Source of the DNA: Patiria pectinifera
Taxonomy: Eukaryota > Echinodermata > Asteroidea > Valvatida > Asterinidae
Direction of reading: 5' to 3'
DNA: 64,000 nt
Assembly (NCBI GenBank): GCA_029964075.1
Contig: CM057145.1
Coordinates: 2,790,001-2,854,000 of the forward strand
Below the pieces are notes generated by a model. It did not search any database and was not told where the DNA came from. It saw only the letters and a list, made by a program, of their open reading frames with translations. Positions 1 through 13,802 of the stretch are shown piece by piece. A program made the translations under genes and the position numbers. The stretch's first letter is position 1. Every line of letters begins with the position of its first letter.

Positions 1-3000
1 ATCGCCGATTATAATCTGACGTGCGATTATATTTCGCATACCAGTATTAATACCGCAGCTAATCTAAATAAAATTGTATCCATATTAGTAGTACAGAACG
101 GAGCAAATATTGTATCTTATGGTAGACAGTAGTATAATGCATACAAAAAAAATCCGCAGTTTCTCTTAGAAATTAAAAATGAAATATTATGCTGTGGAAT
201 GCTATATTTTAGGTGTTTAGATATCCTTCTACAAGGATTTCACAAAATATGGATGCATAAATATTTGTGTTACGTGGTTCAGCAGTATTTCAGCGCCGAA
301 CTGTTTTAATAAAAGCGTAGAATTCTGATGATGAGGTGAATACATATTAAGGATAACAGTAATTAACAATATTAATTAACAGTTGATGATAAACAATCTG
401 CTTATATTTACAACTGTTGTAATATTCTACATGGCAGCTATAGCCTTCAGGGAATTCTCTGCATAAATGCGGGTATTAATATACGCATACTGCATGCCGC
501 TGCTACCAAATTAATCTCATATCGTCCTCAATCAAGGGCCGCATTACCGCCTGGTGCGCGGGCAATGGCTGTATCTCCATAATAGCTCTCGGGCGGCGTC
601 CTTTCAAATGCAGATGATAATAGTAGATTTCGCCTGCAGGGAAACATGGCTATAACCAGATAGAATATGACCCTGGCGCTGATACAAATGTACCTGTAGT
701 CTGGTACCAGGGTTTGAACAAGGTCCATACCGGGTCTTATACCGAATAAGGAAACATGACTGTTTTACATGCTGTGTTTTTATTGTACTGATAATTATTT
801 TCTCTTCTGAGAAAATGAACACTTAAATATAATCGGATATTATAACGCGGGGTGAAAATAATGTAAACAAATATAAAATGATTAATTACTTAGAAGACAA
901 AATAAATTGAATCATGTTCAGCTTTGAATGGTATAATTAAATATTTTTGTCATGACGATCTGCTGTTCTTGGGGATTTTAAATGCATTTTAGTACACCAA
1001 AGAAAAAAAAACACTCTTTTGAGCAAAAAAAAAAATACAAAAATGTCAACTTGGGAAAAATTGCCGATAAACACTACGGGCTTTATACTCAACTAAAATT
1101 ATATTTATTTCACCAATCCGATCTGAACGCCAATTTGATTTTGAGGGTGTGACCATGGATTCCTTTATTAAAAGAAAATAACTGTGATTCGTTGAAATGT
1201 GTGTCGAGGTTTTCCGTACAATTTTAGGAGCAAGCTTTTGCAGAGTGTATCGTTTACATTCCTTTTTAAATGTCATCGGCTTTAAAGAACTGCATTACTA
1301 ATTTGCATTATGTAGATTTTATGAGAATATATTCACGATACAGCTAGTTCTGCATAAATGTAATTGTTCATGTATGTGTGTGCAACATTCAGCGCCCGAT
1401 TGTGACCAATTGCAAATTGCGGCATGCGGCGTTACCTTACATACCGCGGTTCCGCCGCAGCAGTTAAGTTGACTGTGGAATTATCAAGGGCCCTCGAGAC
1501 AACACGGCCCATGTACATGGCGGCCCGTACCTATACCATGCACTTAGCTTTACATGTACAGCCGGCGAACTACTACACAAAAAGCCCGACCGCTAATGAC
1601 ATTTTGCATCAAATACTTCAGACAAACATATGTTCCGAAAAGGGCAACATATGTACACTCAGTGACTTTCAGCTTATCGCGGCAGAACGTCGGTTTTTAA
1701 CGAAATTACCTCGGAAGGCATACGGCATGCCCTTCCTTTGTAAAAAAAATCGATTGGATGGACGTGGTGTGTGTGTACAACCTTGATATAGGTCAACTTA
1801 GAAATTGTATAATTGATTGTTAGATGTAAGTGTTCCTATGCATGTGACTGCCTTATAAAAATTTCCTTATGCGAATTTAATATGGTACCCTTTTAATTCA
1901 TGAAATGAAATATTCAAGAAAATCAGCAGGGCAATTTGTTTAAATATCGATTTGTGTTTTTTTGCTATCGCCAAGCGGTTTAAAATAAAAAAAGATGCGT
2001 TGCTTGCTTGACACTTCCTAAAATACATGTAAAGATAATGGTTTCGAGAACACCGAATGAAACCGAATGAAACCGAACGCAGCCGACTCGAAACGAAAGA
2101 AGACAAGTACTAGATCACTACAGCCAGAATTTCACGCATTATTATATATTGAGCTTATATTTATAAACAGAAAGTAAATGAAATCAGTTTGCAACAGATT
2201 GAACAAACAATGTAGCTCTTCAATAATAAAATGACTACATTTCTAACATGTTTCTGTAAGCGAGTAACATAAACCCTCGGGCCCTATACACTTATTACAT
2301 TTACGTAATATCTAGGCACCAATAATAAATTTGCTTTCGAAGACATTCATGTTCAGTTCTTTCAAACATAGATTCATTTTCAATGCTTCATTCGTAAAAG
2401 TCCATTTTAAAACCAATTCCGAACAGAACCAATATGTAGCTCTATGACAGACGTGGAAGTTCAGAGTTGTCATAAATAAAGCGATTTATAAATTCTACAT
2501 GTATGTATCACTTTGCATGCATTCAATACGAGTTTTGCATAAGCCCAGCGATCGTGAGACACGCACACGCTGCACTCTTATCCATACGTGGGCGTTTGAT
2601 GCACAGAAAAGCAAGTTTGACATAATAAAATCGCGGCGTGCGAAAGGCCAATATTTGGTATTTGCGGTATTCACTATAGTGACATACATAGCAGTGATAT
2701 GATATTTCTGTATCGTACACAGTTTATATTCCCTGAATGCTGTGACGACACGTGCCACTAATTCTGCAGTCACGAGCGTATACATGTTGAACTGTACATG
2801 GTAATGCTTCGTCGTACCTAAATAATTGCTGCGACATGTTGTAATCTTCGCCGTTATTTCCATTTTTAAAATATCATTACACTAATAAGACTTACTTTGA
2901 TTGAAGCTCGCGATACATTACTAAATTTGAATCACCGCTGAAACATTTCCTCGAAGTTGATAAAATGGGGATTCGGATATTTTTGATTTTTTTTCCTCGT
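1..3000. other. No recognised gene
   Basis: AT-rich sequence with short random ORFs. A patch at 1395-1790 is more GC-rich and carries a 120-codon ORF on the plus strand (1424-1786) without any motif I recognise. No splice-supported exon was seen. Confidence 0.5.
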
Positions 3001-3004
3001 TCTT

Positions 3005-3365
3005 CAAATTCAGCTTCATAGTGGGGCAGATAGGGAACAATTTGGGGGGAATTGTGCCTTTGATGATACAAGCATGGCATTTGGCACTCAGTCAGAGTAT
3101 GTCTTAAGAAAGATATTTGGCTATAGGGCTTTCGCTGATTTGCCATTTGAAAAAGATGTAGGTAGAATAACAAGCAATTTTCACAATTCTCAAAATGGCT
3201 GCCATTGCGTGTTGTTCTACCTATATTTTTTCAAAGGACAAATCTGCGATGGCCCTATAGCCAAATATCTTTCTTAAGACATACTCTGACTATGTGCCAA
3301 ATTCCATGCTTGTATCGTCAAAGGAACAATCCGTGCACCTACCTGCCGTACTATGTAGAAGAAGT
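3005..3365. repeat. Foldback element with about 150-bp inverted arms
   Basis: The left arm (about 3010-3170) reads in reverse complement at about 3215-3365. Both arms contain AAGAAAGATATTTGGCTATA or its complement, and GATACAAGCATGG. The arms differ by scattered changes, so the insertion is not recent. No coding capacity. Confidence 0.8.
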
Positions 3366-4789
3366 TATATTTAACCTGTTAATTGAAAGACATCTTTTTA
3401 CCGAAAGGCTAAATTTCGTATGACCCTGCTTCGCTAAAACAATTGTTATTTCGCTTTCTAAAAAGTGTTTGTATTCTAGAATACAACATTCCCAAATCAA
3501 TAATGAACCTGTTTTATGCGTTCTCAAAATGGGTCTTTGTTTGGTCAGTAAAGTTATCGTACCTCATCTGTATTAGGCAAGCATTTCAGGTTTTTGTAAG
3601 TTAATTTTTCATGAAGCCAAATCTGGAAAGCCCATCGCAAATGTAGAGAATCAATATATTCCAGTACGTGAATTAAATTCAGGGGTCATTACCCTGTACT
3701 TTTTTTTAAATATATATAAAAAGAGTTTTGAACATGACAATATTTTTCATGCTTTTGTGATTCACCATAAAAGGGTATCGCTGGGGGTTAAGATTTGGTT
3801 ATATGGGGACAAAGGCTCTACAAATTAATATCTTTATCTAGGCATACCAAGTCATAGAAAACTTTAACCTCAACCACTTTTCAATATTTTTTTTTAAATT
3901 GTAGCTGTTTAGACTTTACAACCTATATTACTTTAGGTCGTTTATGATTATAAAATGGTGCTAAGGCTGCACACATAACTGTGACATCCTTTATGAGTTA
4001 TCGAGCTATATTTAATATAGTTCTAAATGATTACATAATTTGTCACAATTCCAGCATAGTTTTGCCTGCTTTCTTTCAGCTTAACGTATTCAAAGAAATT
4101 GTCATCTTGCTTATTAATTGGGAGTGAAATGTATAATCGCCGAACCAACACTACATTTGGTCATTCACACACAAAACCTTGGAGTTATGCTTCGTGAGAC
4201 CAAATCTGAAGCGAATAACTACCAAAACAGGCTCAAAAAAGCAATTCATTTTGATGGTGCAAGCATTTCCCAATATTTCATCCAAGCGTATGTTATGTCC
4301 CACATTTTGCCCTTTGAACACAGCTATGTTGCACATAATCCATCCATATTTCTTTTTTGTTTCCGTATAGAAACTGAGTTAATTGTGTAAAGGGCAGTGG
4401 GCGATATCGCCCTCGAAGCGTTTCATATAAAAAATTCCCGAAGCGTTAGAACGGAATTACCATCTGCGGTTTCTAATCGCCCGACGACTGTTTGGTCATT
4501 TTACGAAACAGTTGAAAGTTAAAACATTTCTGATACAGCGATGTCTTAAAGACCATTTCGTTAAAAAATAAAAATTGACTGGAAAGTACACTGATATCGC
4601 GACATGGTATTTGTAAAACTTATTCGTAATATCCAAATATTTTTGTGCAGTTCAACATATTTCAAGTATATCATGAATTTGAAACAGTCTTTAGTGTTGT
4701 GTTTAAAGGAAATATATGCCTACAATATTTGAAACATCAAAAAACTAAACTACCAAATAATTATGAAATACTTTACTTGACTGTTATTG
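3366..4789. other. No recognised feature
   Basis: AT-rich sequence with homopolymer T/A runs. Nothing with coding, RNA or repeat structure was recognised. Confidence 0.5.
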
Positions 4790-4960
4790 AATAAGCATCC
4801 TGTGAAATCATGGTACCTGGCGTGCGGTCATTTTCAAGAAAAGTGGAAATTTTTGTATCAATTTCCAACGATGTTCGGCCGACCATCGTTTTTGGAAAAC
4901 ATTGACTTTTTTTTCAAATAATGCCCCAAGTTTAGTTAGCCCATATTTTGTTTTCAATCG
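4790..4960. repeat. Dispersed repeat, copy 1
   Basis: Contains TTTTCAAGAAAAGTGG, TTTTTGTATCAATTTC and TCGGCCGACCA. It matches, in the opposite orientation, about 44700-44945 in intron 12 of the channel gene, including the flank TAAGCATCCTGT. No ORF. Probably a non-autonomous transposon. Confidence 0.7.
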
Positions 4961-5089
4961 TGCAAGCCAGTCTGGTACCCAGACCTGAAAAGTCCCCGAC
5001 GTCTGTGAATTGCTCCATTTCGTCTGAAATAGAGTCAGGGAACAGGACTTCAAGAACGTCATTGTTTTTTTCTTTTTTTCCCCCAGCAT

Positions 5090-6060
5090 CTATGAACACA
5101 AAAGTTTAAATAGATCAGTGTAACAATATTTGCTGTAAAACACTAACCCCAAATCCAGCGATTTCTGAAAATCACAACAAAAGCAAATGTTGCATAAAGG
5201 CTGAAGTTTTGACACTGGCGGGATCTTTCTCATGGCAAAATAAGAAAGATCGACCTGTCCTCTCACTTTTTGAAATGCTGAGATTTTTTTACTTCTCATC
5301 TGCTGTGAAAACACAATTTCTGTCGTGTTTTTTTTCTATCCTGACTCAAACTTCGTGAAGCTTGTAGAGATATTAAACTATCTTATTTGTTTAGTTCATG
5401 TTAATTCACTCAGTAAGCAGTTTGGAGCAGTTTTATTCGTTTTTCAGTTTATCTCTCCAATAAATGTATTTGTCCCAGATACATATCTTATGACGCTCAA
5501 TCTCCTACGATCTTGAAGTGACCGGTATTTTTTTTACCGTACGTCAAACATCCGTTACCCTAGTAGTCCCATTTTAGCAACCAGTTCTCCTCGGGCTGAG
5601 TTTGCCAGATGGAATAGGAACAAAGACACCGCTAGTCTTATCTTGTCTGCTTGCTAGATGCTCCGACCGGCCAATCGATATGCAAAAACCCGTGTTTTAT
5701 TCGAAGATGAGGAAAGCCAACGAAGCGTGAATGAGTGATAAAGACGGGTAACCGAAGACTTGGCATAATGTCTTCGAAACTAAACAAAAAACCCAACCAA
5801 TCCTTAAAAAAAAAAGTCACAACGGTATTTTGAAAAGCGAGAGTTGTGTGCAATCATTTTATCAACCCGATAAAGAGAATTTATGCCGGTCGTAGAGGGC
5901 TATTGTCATGTTGCGGCCATCTTAATGTTTTCCCATTCAAATCGAGGTAACCAAAGCGAGGCTGGAAGGAAAATAGTCTGGTTCCTTTTTGCACGAAAAC
6001 ATAATTCAGTGTTGTTATTGGATAAGTGAACCGGACTGAAATGATGCAGTATGATAAAAG
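5090..6060. repeat. Mostly unassigned; contains a dispersed repeat at about 5881-6003
   Basis: About 120 bp with ATAGTCTGGTTCCTTTTTGCA recurs inverted at about 19950-20070. The rest shows nothing I recognise. Confidence 0.55.
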
Positions 6061-6089
6061 TCTTATACTCTTTTGTCCTCGTTGTTCCT

Positions 6090-6315
6090 ATCTCACTGAC
6101 TGACTTACTGACTGATTCACTGTAACTTATGACTTAGTCGGCTTGTTGGCTGGCATGGTGAAGATAGCCGGGCAGTGCAATTATGTAGGATTACCCCACA
6201 ATGGGGCGAAATCCGGTGTAGGTGTAGACCTGCTGATACATGAAAATATTCCAGTGAACTGCCATTCCGAATCAATTTAACAGAATTTAGTGCACTCTGG
6301 GACCAGCTTTACTAG
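6090..6315 (+). repeat. Dispersed repeat, also at about 42045-42300
   Basis: Starts in an ACTGACTG-rich stretch, continues with GGGCAGTGC and ends CACTCTGGGACCAGCT. A diverged copy in the same orientation lies in intron 9 of the channel gene. No coding capacity. From 6316 to 7080 nothing is recognised. Confidence 0.7.
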
Positions 6316-7084
6316 GCTTGTCTCGTCTCATTTATTGACTTCATATTCATTGACTGTACGTGCATATACTTCACAGTGCAATATATTTGAAGGAACTGCA
6401 CATGGACCAAATGTTTCATACGTAATAAGCTTTCACCAGTGTCACATCTAAGATCGCTATGAACTTATTTGTACTAATTACCAGTTAACATTTTAATGTT
6501 ACATGTCCATGCTTTTTATGTTATGGCGCCCAGGGGAAAAGATTCAATTTGGATCGTAGTTTTATTAATGAAGTGATCATAAATTAATTCATCAGCTTTC
6601 CAATTAGATATATTACACAATGAAACTAGATTTTTCTGGTCAAATTATCTGTCCAGTGAATTTGTAGCTGTTCGTTTCTTCCCACTGGGAAATTGAGCTA
6701 TCAACAGCGCTACAGAGGAATAAATTGACTCAGAAACCATTTGCAAATCTTCTATACACGACAATTATCTCGGGCAGTGGCGTATGGCCGACCTTCCAGC
6801 CAGCTCATCCCCATTATGATTTCTGTTGAAGAGTTTCATCTTTGGAAATCGCTGGTAATTTCGTGCAGGTGTGACACGTGACACAGGCTTCTGCGCATGA
6901 CTGTATGGCGTTCCGAGATAGTAAATACAATGAGTTGGTTTGAATGGAATAAACAAGATTATGCAAGTCTCAAAGCACACAAACTTCTGTTCAATTGATC
7001 AAGAATGGCTACAATGTTTGTAGAATAAACTGTCGTGGTAGCGTAATGGAAATATGTAACCATTGTAAAATGAGTGAAAGTCAT

Positions 7085-7225
7085 TCAGTGAGATAGGCAA
7101 TGATAATCAGTCTGATTCACAGGTAAAGTCAGTGAGATAGGTAGGCTAACTTTCTAATTCGCAAGTGCAGTGAGTCAGCGCGATAGGTAACCAGTCTAAC
7201 TCGCAAGTACAGTCAGTCAGTTTCG
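7085..7225. repeat. CAGTCAGT/GAGATAGG-type satellite, left part
   Basis: Irregular repeats of CAGTCAGTGAGATAGGTAAC and AGTCTAATTCGCAAGT. The same array resumes at 7763-7825, after the TIR element. Confidence 0.7.
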
Positions 7226-7762
7226 CTCGTACCCCCCGCCCTGCAAACAGGACGCTGGGATACTCTGATGAATTCATGATCTGATTGGTTGGATTTTGCG
7301 TGACCAGTGACCTGCGCGTCATCAAGGTGACTCTGCAAGGTTTGAAACGGCCGTTATAAGACTGATTCATGACTCTTTTATTCCAGTTTAGAGATGGGTT
7401 TTTTTTCGTTGAAAAGCGTAATAATGTAGGAAATCCTGTAAAACTTATCTGTGTTGTAAATTTACAATTCCCGTCACTTGCTCAGGCTCCATTTCGAATC
7501 ACGAACGGTCGGATTGGATTATGCGACGTTCAAAATTGTGTCAACATGGTCCGCAATGAAACAGAAATCACATCCAGTATGGAATGTGCGCATTTCTATA
7601 GGAAGTTTTCGGATAGCATTTGCGCACATTGTCTAACTGCGGTCTTGAACAGCTGCAGCCAGATGCTTTATACATGGGTCATAGGCCACTTCCTTCACAA
7701 GACTCTGTAAAGCTCATCAGGGTATCCCAGCGCCCTGTTTGCAGGGCAGGGGTACGAGCGAA
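7226..7762. mobile_element. TIR element inserted in a satellite
   Basis: Inverted ends of about 45 bp begin CGCTCGTACCCC and end GGGGTACGAGCG, with GCCCTGCAAACAG and its complement inside. Length 537 bp. A 113-codon ORF (7369-7710) lies inside but resembles no transposase I know, so the element is probably non-autonomous. Confidence 0.75.
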
Positions 7763-7824
7763 TCAGTCAGTGAGATAACTAACCAGTCTAATTCGCAAGT
7801 GCAGTCAGTCAGTAATGAGATAGG

Positions 7825-8232
7825 TATCATATACATGACAAATATCATGTATATAATCCAGTCTAATTCACAAAGTCTAATTCAAAAGGGTAACCAGTTT
7901 TATTCACAAGTTTAACAAAAAATATAACAAACTGGTAGCTCTACAAACTAATACAATATAATTTTTCTGGTTTTTTTTTAAATATAGCTGAAGAAATTGT
8001 ATTTTCCTGAATAAATATGTATCGAAGAGCATTGTGCCTAATGAACCGATGTCAAGCTTTGAAAAAAAAAAATGCAATTATATAATACTATTTCTGTTAA
8101 ACCTTAAAAACAAAATTTCGATGACATGGATCAAAATGGATTATGTTGGGCTATAAATATTAAAAATTCTATACCAGATTGGTTCCACTTAGGCGGGTAA
8201 GGCAGATATTTGTCATGTATATGATACCTTAA
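7825..8232. mobile_element. MITE with 22-bp TIRs
   Basis: Begins GGTATCATATACATGACAAA and ends with the complement, TTTGTCATGTATATGATACC. About 400 bp, AT-rich, no ORF. Confidence 0.8.
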
Positions 8233-11200
8233 TGAAACCAGGAGGAAATTTATGGATGCCCTTGTGTCGCGTGATGAATGCCCACTGTGCACTGCGTGTG
8301 ACCGGGGGTGTTGTATTAGTGGAGAACACTCGTGTCAAGAGGGTGGTTAATACAAGGGTATGGCTTACATGATTTACCGAGTAGTCGGCACACTGTGTGG
8401 GAATCTCTGACGTACATGTAGGTCTGGTGGTCCATGGCTAGGATAGTATTTAATTGTGGTGCAATATACCTTTTTTTAATAATATTCGCATTGCATTCTG
8501 GGTACTGGTATCCAACACTAGTAGGCAAGTTGTGTATAGACGTAGGGCAGTAAACCAATCAAAATGTGTGGCGTTTGTTTCTTGTATTTTAAAAATGTTC
8601 TCATAGAAGTGATGATTTGAAACATAACTAGTTATGTTTTATAAGCTTATGATCTGTTTTTTGGGGGTTTTTTGGGTTTTTTTGGTGTAGGGGTAGCCTA
8701 CTTTTTGAATTTCGGTCACAGGTCGAGGTATCTTCCAAAAAATTGTAAAGGAGAGTCTGTTATTTATGTTAGCCAATCAGAATTAGGCAAGTGTTCTCAT
8801 AACCAATCATATTCATTCTTTGTGCCTATACTCTTCCTTAAACTAAATTCCAGATGATTCCTTTTATTGGTAAGCGATTAAAAAAAAAAATACCACAGAA
8901 AATAATACCACAAATTATCCTTGTAAAAAAAACACCAATAAATTATTCTCCTATATTACAGCATAATGATTTAACAATTGAATTGCTTCAACACGAAGTA
9001 AAACCAAGCACACAATTGTGAGATATTTGTCAGTTGCTAAATATATTCGTTATTTGTCGTTGGATTTATACACATTTCTTTCAGTGCTTTATGAAGACCA
9101 CAATTTGCAAGTGCCACGACCCAAAGTGCTTCTAAATACGGTAACGTGCAGCATATCTGCACAATCAGTATGCCGAAATTGTCTGGCGTATTGCTTACTA
9201 TATGAGCTTGTAGACATGCAGAGTGCATGCAGTGTACATGTATGCCCTCTCCACAGCACTCATTTTCTACGAGGGGACTTTGATTGACACACCACGTGGT
9301 ACGCATTTTAGGAAGCTGTATGCAGTAATAACATAAATAATACCCAAGCGTTATGCACTTGAAATACGAGTACGATATCAGCCCGTCCAGTTGATAGCCT
9401 ACATCACCCATTCCGTCTGATGTTGTTTCCCGACGGCTATTTGGTATACCATCTTCAGAATAGTTTAGTAATTTTAGACGTGCATGGCATGTACTTACTT
9501 TTTATCCCCTTTTTACACTTGTATTAAATTTATTTTCATTCTTGCTATTGTAATGTTAATTTCTATGGTATATCGTGTAATGTGCGCTTGATTATTCTTA
9601 CGAAGACCGCGCAATTCAAATTTAAATTTATTATTATTATAATTTATGAACTAATCGAGAACAAAAACAAGTTCACAATAGTCATATATTCAATGTGTCT
9701 TGTTCTACTTCAAATTGAGGCTTAAAATGTACACGTCTGGCACACTAAAAGCCATGGATAACATTCTAGATTTTAACTACAAAAACGCGAAAACATTTAC
9801 AAGAAAAGAGTAAAAATTTCGGCATATTTATAAAATGTTCGAACCTGGAAAAAAAATCAAAACTCTACTTTTGACCTTTTATAGTTGATAAAATAAGCTA
9901 GTTCACCAAATATTGGCAAAATGTTTATAATTCGAAGAGATTTTTCACTTAAATTTCCACAAACTCAATGAAATTCTACCATGGAGTTCCGACCGAAAAC
10001 AAAATTAGTCACAATATTGGGTCGATATATTTTCAAACCACTGCAAAAATATACTTGCGCTGCACGAGAGCTTTGTATGTATAGAGTTGCAGCTTAATAG
10101 ATATAGACTACAGCATATCAGTAAGGAAGCGCCATGTTTGCAGTATTGTGCACTTTTCAGTCAATCCAAAGATAGACTTTGACCTGTACATCACATTCTG
10201 AGCAATTTCCCTGAAAAAGGGCAAAGCAGTGTGGATTTTAAGCCACGTACTAACAAGCATTCTGCTTCCCTTCCAGTTGTGACGAGGGTAATCTATCCAT
10301 TTAATACCACATTCTGTCAGAAATACCATTTCCCCCTTAATTTTGTTTTTAAATTCTAATCCTTGTTTCGAACATGAAAACCTTTTTAACATGACTCATG
10401 AAAATTCAGTTCATCGAACAGCCGTCAGAACGCATGGCAAAACCTAATCTGATGTGGTCCCAGTGAGCCCACGTATGAAATGAAATTCTGCTTTTATTTG
10501 ATATGAAAAGGAAATTTGAAACCAGGCAAAACAATACGATATTGCGATGTTTTTAAAGCTTATCGAATAAGTTAAGTATTTTGATTTCTGTAGATGTAAA
10601 TGTCTTATCTTTTAGGATATCGTTACTCTATATTTAACGTTAGATTGACGTTGTTTTGGAGATTTTCATCAAAATGAATTGTATCGTTACATTTTAAAAA
10701 CATATAATTTAAGTTACCAATTTTAAAAGAAGACACTGACAATTTATATCTAACTAGGTTTGTATTTCTTTACGATTTATTTCAAAGATGAAAATATATT
10801 TTCAAGAAAAAAACGGTTCGATTTTAGCCGCATGATGGGAAGACTTTTGTCTAGAAAGTGACACGTAACAATTTTTCATGAAAATTCTACCACAAGTAAT
10901 CTTGCTAATAATTCTTACTGTAGCTGAAATAAGAGTCACGGTTTCTGGGTCACAAATAAACAGATTTTGAAGACATATAGTCCTGTCAAAGCATTATTAA
11001 GGCGCTCCAATTGATGCCGTGAGTTCTTAGTGTGTTTATTTTTCGCGAGATGTGATTGACCGCTGTAGCACATTTGTTATGGTTGTATATGCTGGCGGAA
11101 TTGGGTTACGCATAAAAGAAATAATCAGATAATTTGGTGCATTCTCTTCAACATCTGTGGTATTTTTTAAAACTCCGACACCAACTCACTTTCATCTTTA

Positions 11201-11969
11201 TACTAATTTTTATTTTTATTTTAACCATTACATGCTATAGCTTGTTAGTTTGAACCATCAGGGGTTACCGTTTGAAAATTCGTAAGGACAATAATTTACC
11301 TCATGAAAAAAAAAAATAGATCAAGGTTTTATGAATTGTTTAGTTTCAATCTGAAAATTTACGAAGGCACGTTTATGTACTCTTTGCATAGGACAGGTTT
11401 TTATTCATCTGTGATACGCATGCGTAGACACTTTTGACCTTTCATCGTCAATGGATTTAAATAAGACCTGACCTCGTTGAGGGCGCTTTCTGCTCCGTGT
11501 GCTCGGTGAGGGCGCTCTAAAGGTCATTTGATGTAAACGGAAGTCCTATTTCAGCTACCGATGGTCAGCACGAAGTGAATTTGATACCCTTGTGGAGAGA
11601 CGAAAGTCCGGGTCTTTCTCAGTAGCAGGTGGCTTCGACACCTGCATCCTACCCCTGAATGAGGCGCCGACCCCGCTTCGCCATCTCAATAATTCACAGC
11701 CAGAAATTCACGGGTTTTGAACACCCCAGATACTTGCAACTGACAACAGCTAATCCATAAATGTTCCAGCGTTGAACTCAGAAGACATAACCCTGAAATG
11801 CCGGGTTTGCCAAATGCTGGAATAAATTAGTTATGCATAGATCATGAAAGATTGCACTTGTTTTACTTGAATTAAAACGTCACAAGTTTGATTATAATGG
11901 CAGTTCTGTAGGAAAGATGTTGTTTTGCAGGCTAGATGTAGGTTTTGTCGCTTGGTTGGTTGACCATGC
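8233..11969. other. No recognised gene
   Basis: AT-rich. ORFs of 89-124 codons near 9018-9411 and 10108-10392 show no motif and no splice support. At about 11,520-11,720 a 62-codon open frame without ATG is GC-rich but unrecognised. Confidence 0.45.
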
Positions 11970-11993
11970 TTTATTACGCTGAGCGTTTGTGCG

Positions 11994-12197
11994 TTAACAG
12001 TGTGGAGCGTTGGTCATAACGTGTTTATCATCACAGACATTCGCGCAGCCTTGCAAATTACTGTGACACTGTTGTGGCGCATTCACGGCTCCAGGAATAA
12101 CAACGCTTCGTTGGACACCGTTACCTGCAGCTCTTGTTGTTTTAAGAACATTGACAATTAAAGCTGAGAAAACTTTAAATGTCAGTAGTAGAATCAT
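11994..12197 (-). CDS. Candidate small secreted Cys-rich peptide, 67 aa (weak)
   Basis: The ORF starts with a hydrophobic leader (MILLLTFKVFSALIVNVL) that could be a signal peptide, followed by a polar part with four Cys (QQCHSNLQGCANVC and a terminal Cys before the stop). AATAAA on the same strand lies 19 bases after the stop (11975-11970). I recognise no family. A GCAG|GTAACG inside could also be a donor, making this a signal-peptide first exon. A chance ORF is quite possible. Confidence 0.2.
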   Translation of the reverse strand: MILLLTFKVFSALIVNVLKTTRAAGNGVQRSVVIPGAVNAPQQCHSNLQGCANVCDDKHVMTNAPHC

Positions 12198-13290
12198 TTT
12201 ATCAATGCAGAGAATTTAATTTCCTTTTGTTTAAAGAAGTGGCACGTTTGAATGATCAGCATATGCTTAAAACAAAAATCTTTTTAAAAGATAAAAAAAG
12301 AGTTTTGTAGGGAATTGTGTTTGTCAATGCATATTTTAGCCTTTTCAGCTAATAAGCTATTATCGCATAGAGATTAGCATGCTAACAATTTTGTTTTTCA
12401 TAACATGTCGGAAAATAATCTGGGTTTGCCTACAAAGAATTTTATAACAATTTATAAAAGCAACATATTCATCAATCCCTAATTAACAAAATGCATACAT
12501 TCAATTTGAGAAATATTGTTTTCTTTCTAATGCATTACACATGTCATATTTGGGCCTCCATGTGACCCGAAAGGACATTGCAGTTTAAAATTAATGCCAT
12601 TTACTTTGAATGCACGGCATTGAGCATTTCCCCACCTCCATGCGAGTTGTCAGAATCGAAACAGACTTTATAATGCGTAGGTCGAGCTCCTAAATGAGGG
12701 AGGATAAATTCACAGTCACGTAGCATTAACACGCTCGGCTAGGCCCCAAAGGAGATGCGAAGTAAAAAAACGTGTGATGGCGACAACCGACAAATACCAC
12801 GGAGGTCAGGCTGATCTGTATTGAGAATATTGAAAGCTCTCCTCCAGCAGATTAACACAAGGCATGCTGGCTGATACGTGCAGCCGGATACACGCAGAGC
12901 TGCACGCTCTGCGTCTCTGACTGGTGTGCTGAATTTTTGATGTTCATTGTGAAATACCATTAGGATTTATAAACACTGCCATTCAGTGCATGCAAAATTA
13001 CAGTCATGATATTTGGTGCAATTTCACTATAGTTGTTACAGTGATACTGGTTTATTCTAATGAAGGCATTTTCCCTGACGGAGACATCACTCAGTGGCTT
13101 CCTTTAAGTAGGTCTGCTTAACCGGTATCAACTCATCCACTTGTCTAGAAACCGAAGCCAAGCGGTCCTGTTGCTTTGTTCTTCAAGTTACATCTTAACA
13201 GCGCGCTGATGAGCAAGCACGTACAACGACTCACGGTTTCGGCTAAGCCCATCATCGCTGCATGCTGCGCAGAGGCGACATTATGAATAC
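12198..13290. other. No recognised feature
   Basis: No coding or repeat structure identified. A 73-codon minus ORF at 12739-12960 has no motif. Confidence 0.45.
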
Positions 13291-13294
13291 CAAG

Positions 13295-13385
13295 GCTAGT
13301 GACGTCACGGTTGGTTGCTAGGGACGAGTCTCGCGGCGCAGCTAGCTAAGTCGACGCCATCTTGTAGCGCGGCGTGCCCTATGAT
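13295..13385 (+). promoter_or_regulatory. GC-rich promoter-like patch: CRE, X-box-like and YY1-like sites
   Basis: Within 70 bp lie TGACGTCA (13300-13307), GGTTGCTAGGGAC (13313-13325, close to the RFX X-box), several CpGs, and GCCATCTTG (13356-13364, the complement of a YY1 core). No TATA box. An ATG at 13419 opens 38 codons to a TGA at about 13533. Whether it serves the channel gene 15 kb downstream is not shown. Confidence 0.3.
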
Positions 13386-13802
13386 AACTGCGGTAATTAT
13401 TTGCTTATTGATCGCTAAATGGTTCGACTGAGGTCGATCGGTTTTTCTGTCCTGGTGTTCAAGGATATGGGAGTCAGATTTTGTACATCAAGAAGTGGAA
13501 GTGATAGCTGGCTGCCTCAGGCGGTGTTAGCGTGAGGAACTTTGATAAATATCAGATATGGGTGGAAAAACACTTCAAGCGAACTGCACCTCGGAGAGAT
13601 AACTTGGCGCTGCGAGTGCGTTAAGTCATTAATAATTAATCAGTGATGCGAGACGTGTTGATTCCAACGATTGAAACCAATCGCACCTGTTAAACAAAAC
13701 TTCATAATTCCGATGAGGGTAAGATGGAAATAAAATGCTAACGACAAATAAAACGAACACTAGTCATATCCCTCCCGCCAAAAATACGAAACAAATAACA
13801 CA

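Noticed and set aside
1424-1786. 120-codon ORF in a GC-richer patch
   Set aside because: No motif, no splice or promoter context. Kept only as a note.
7369-7710. Transposase ORF inside the TIR element
   Set aside because: 113 codons with no catalytic motif; treated as non-autonomous.
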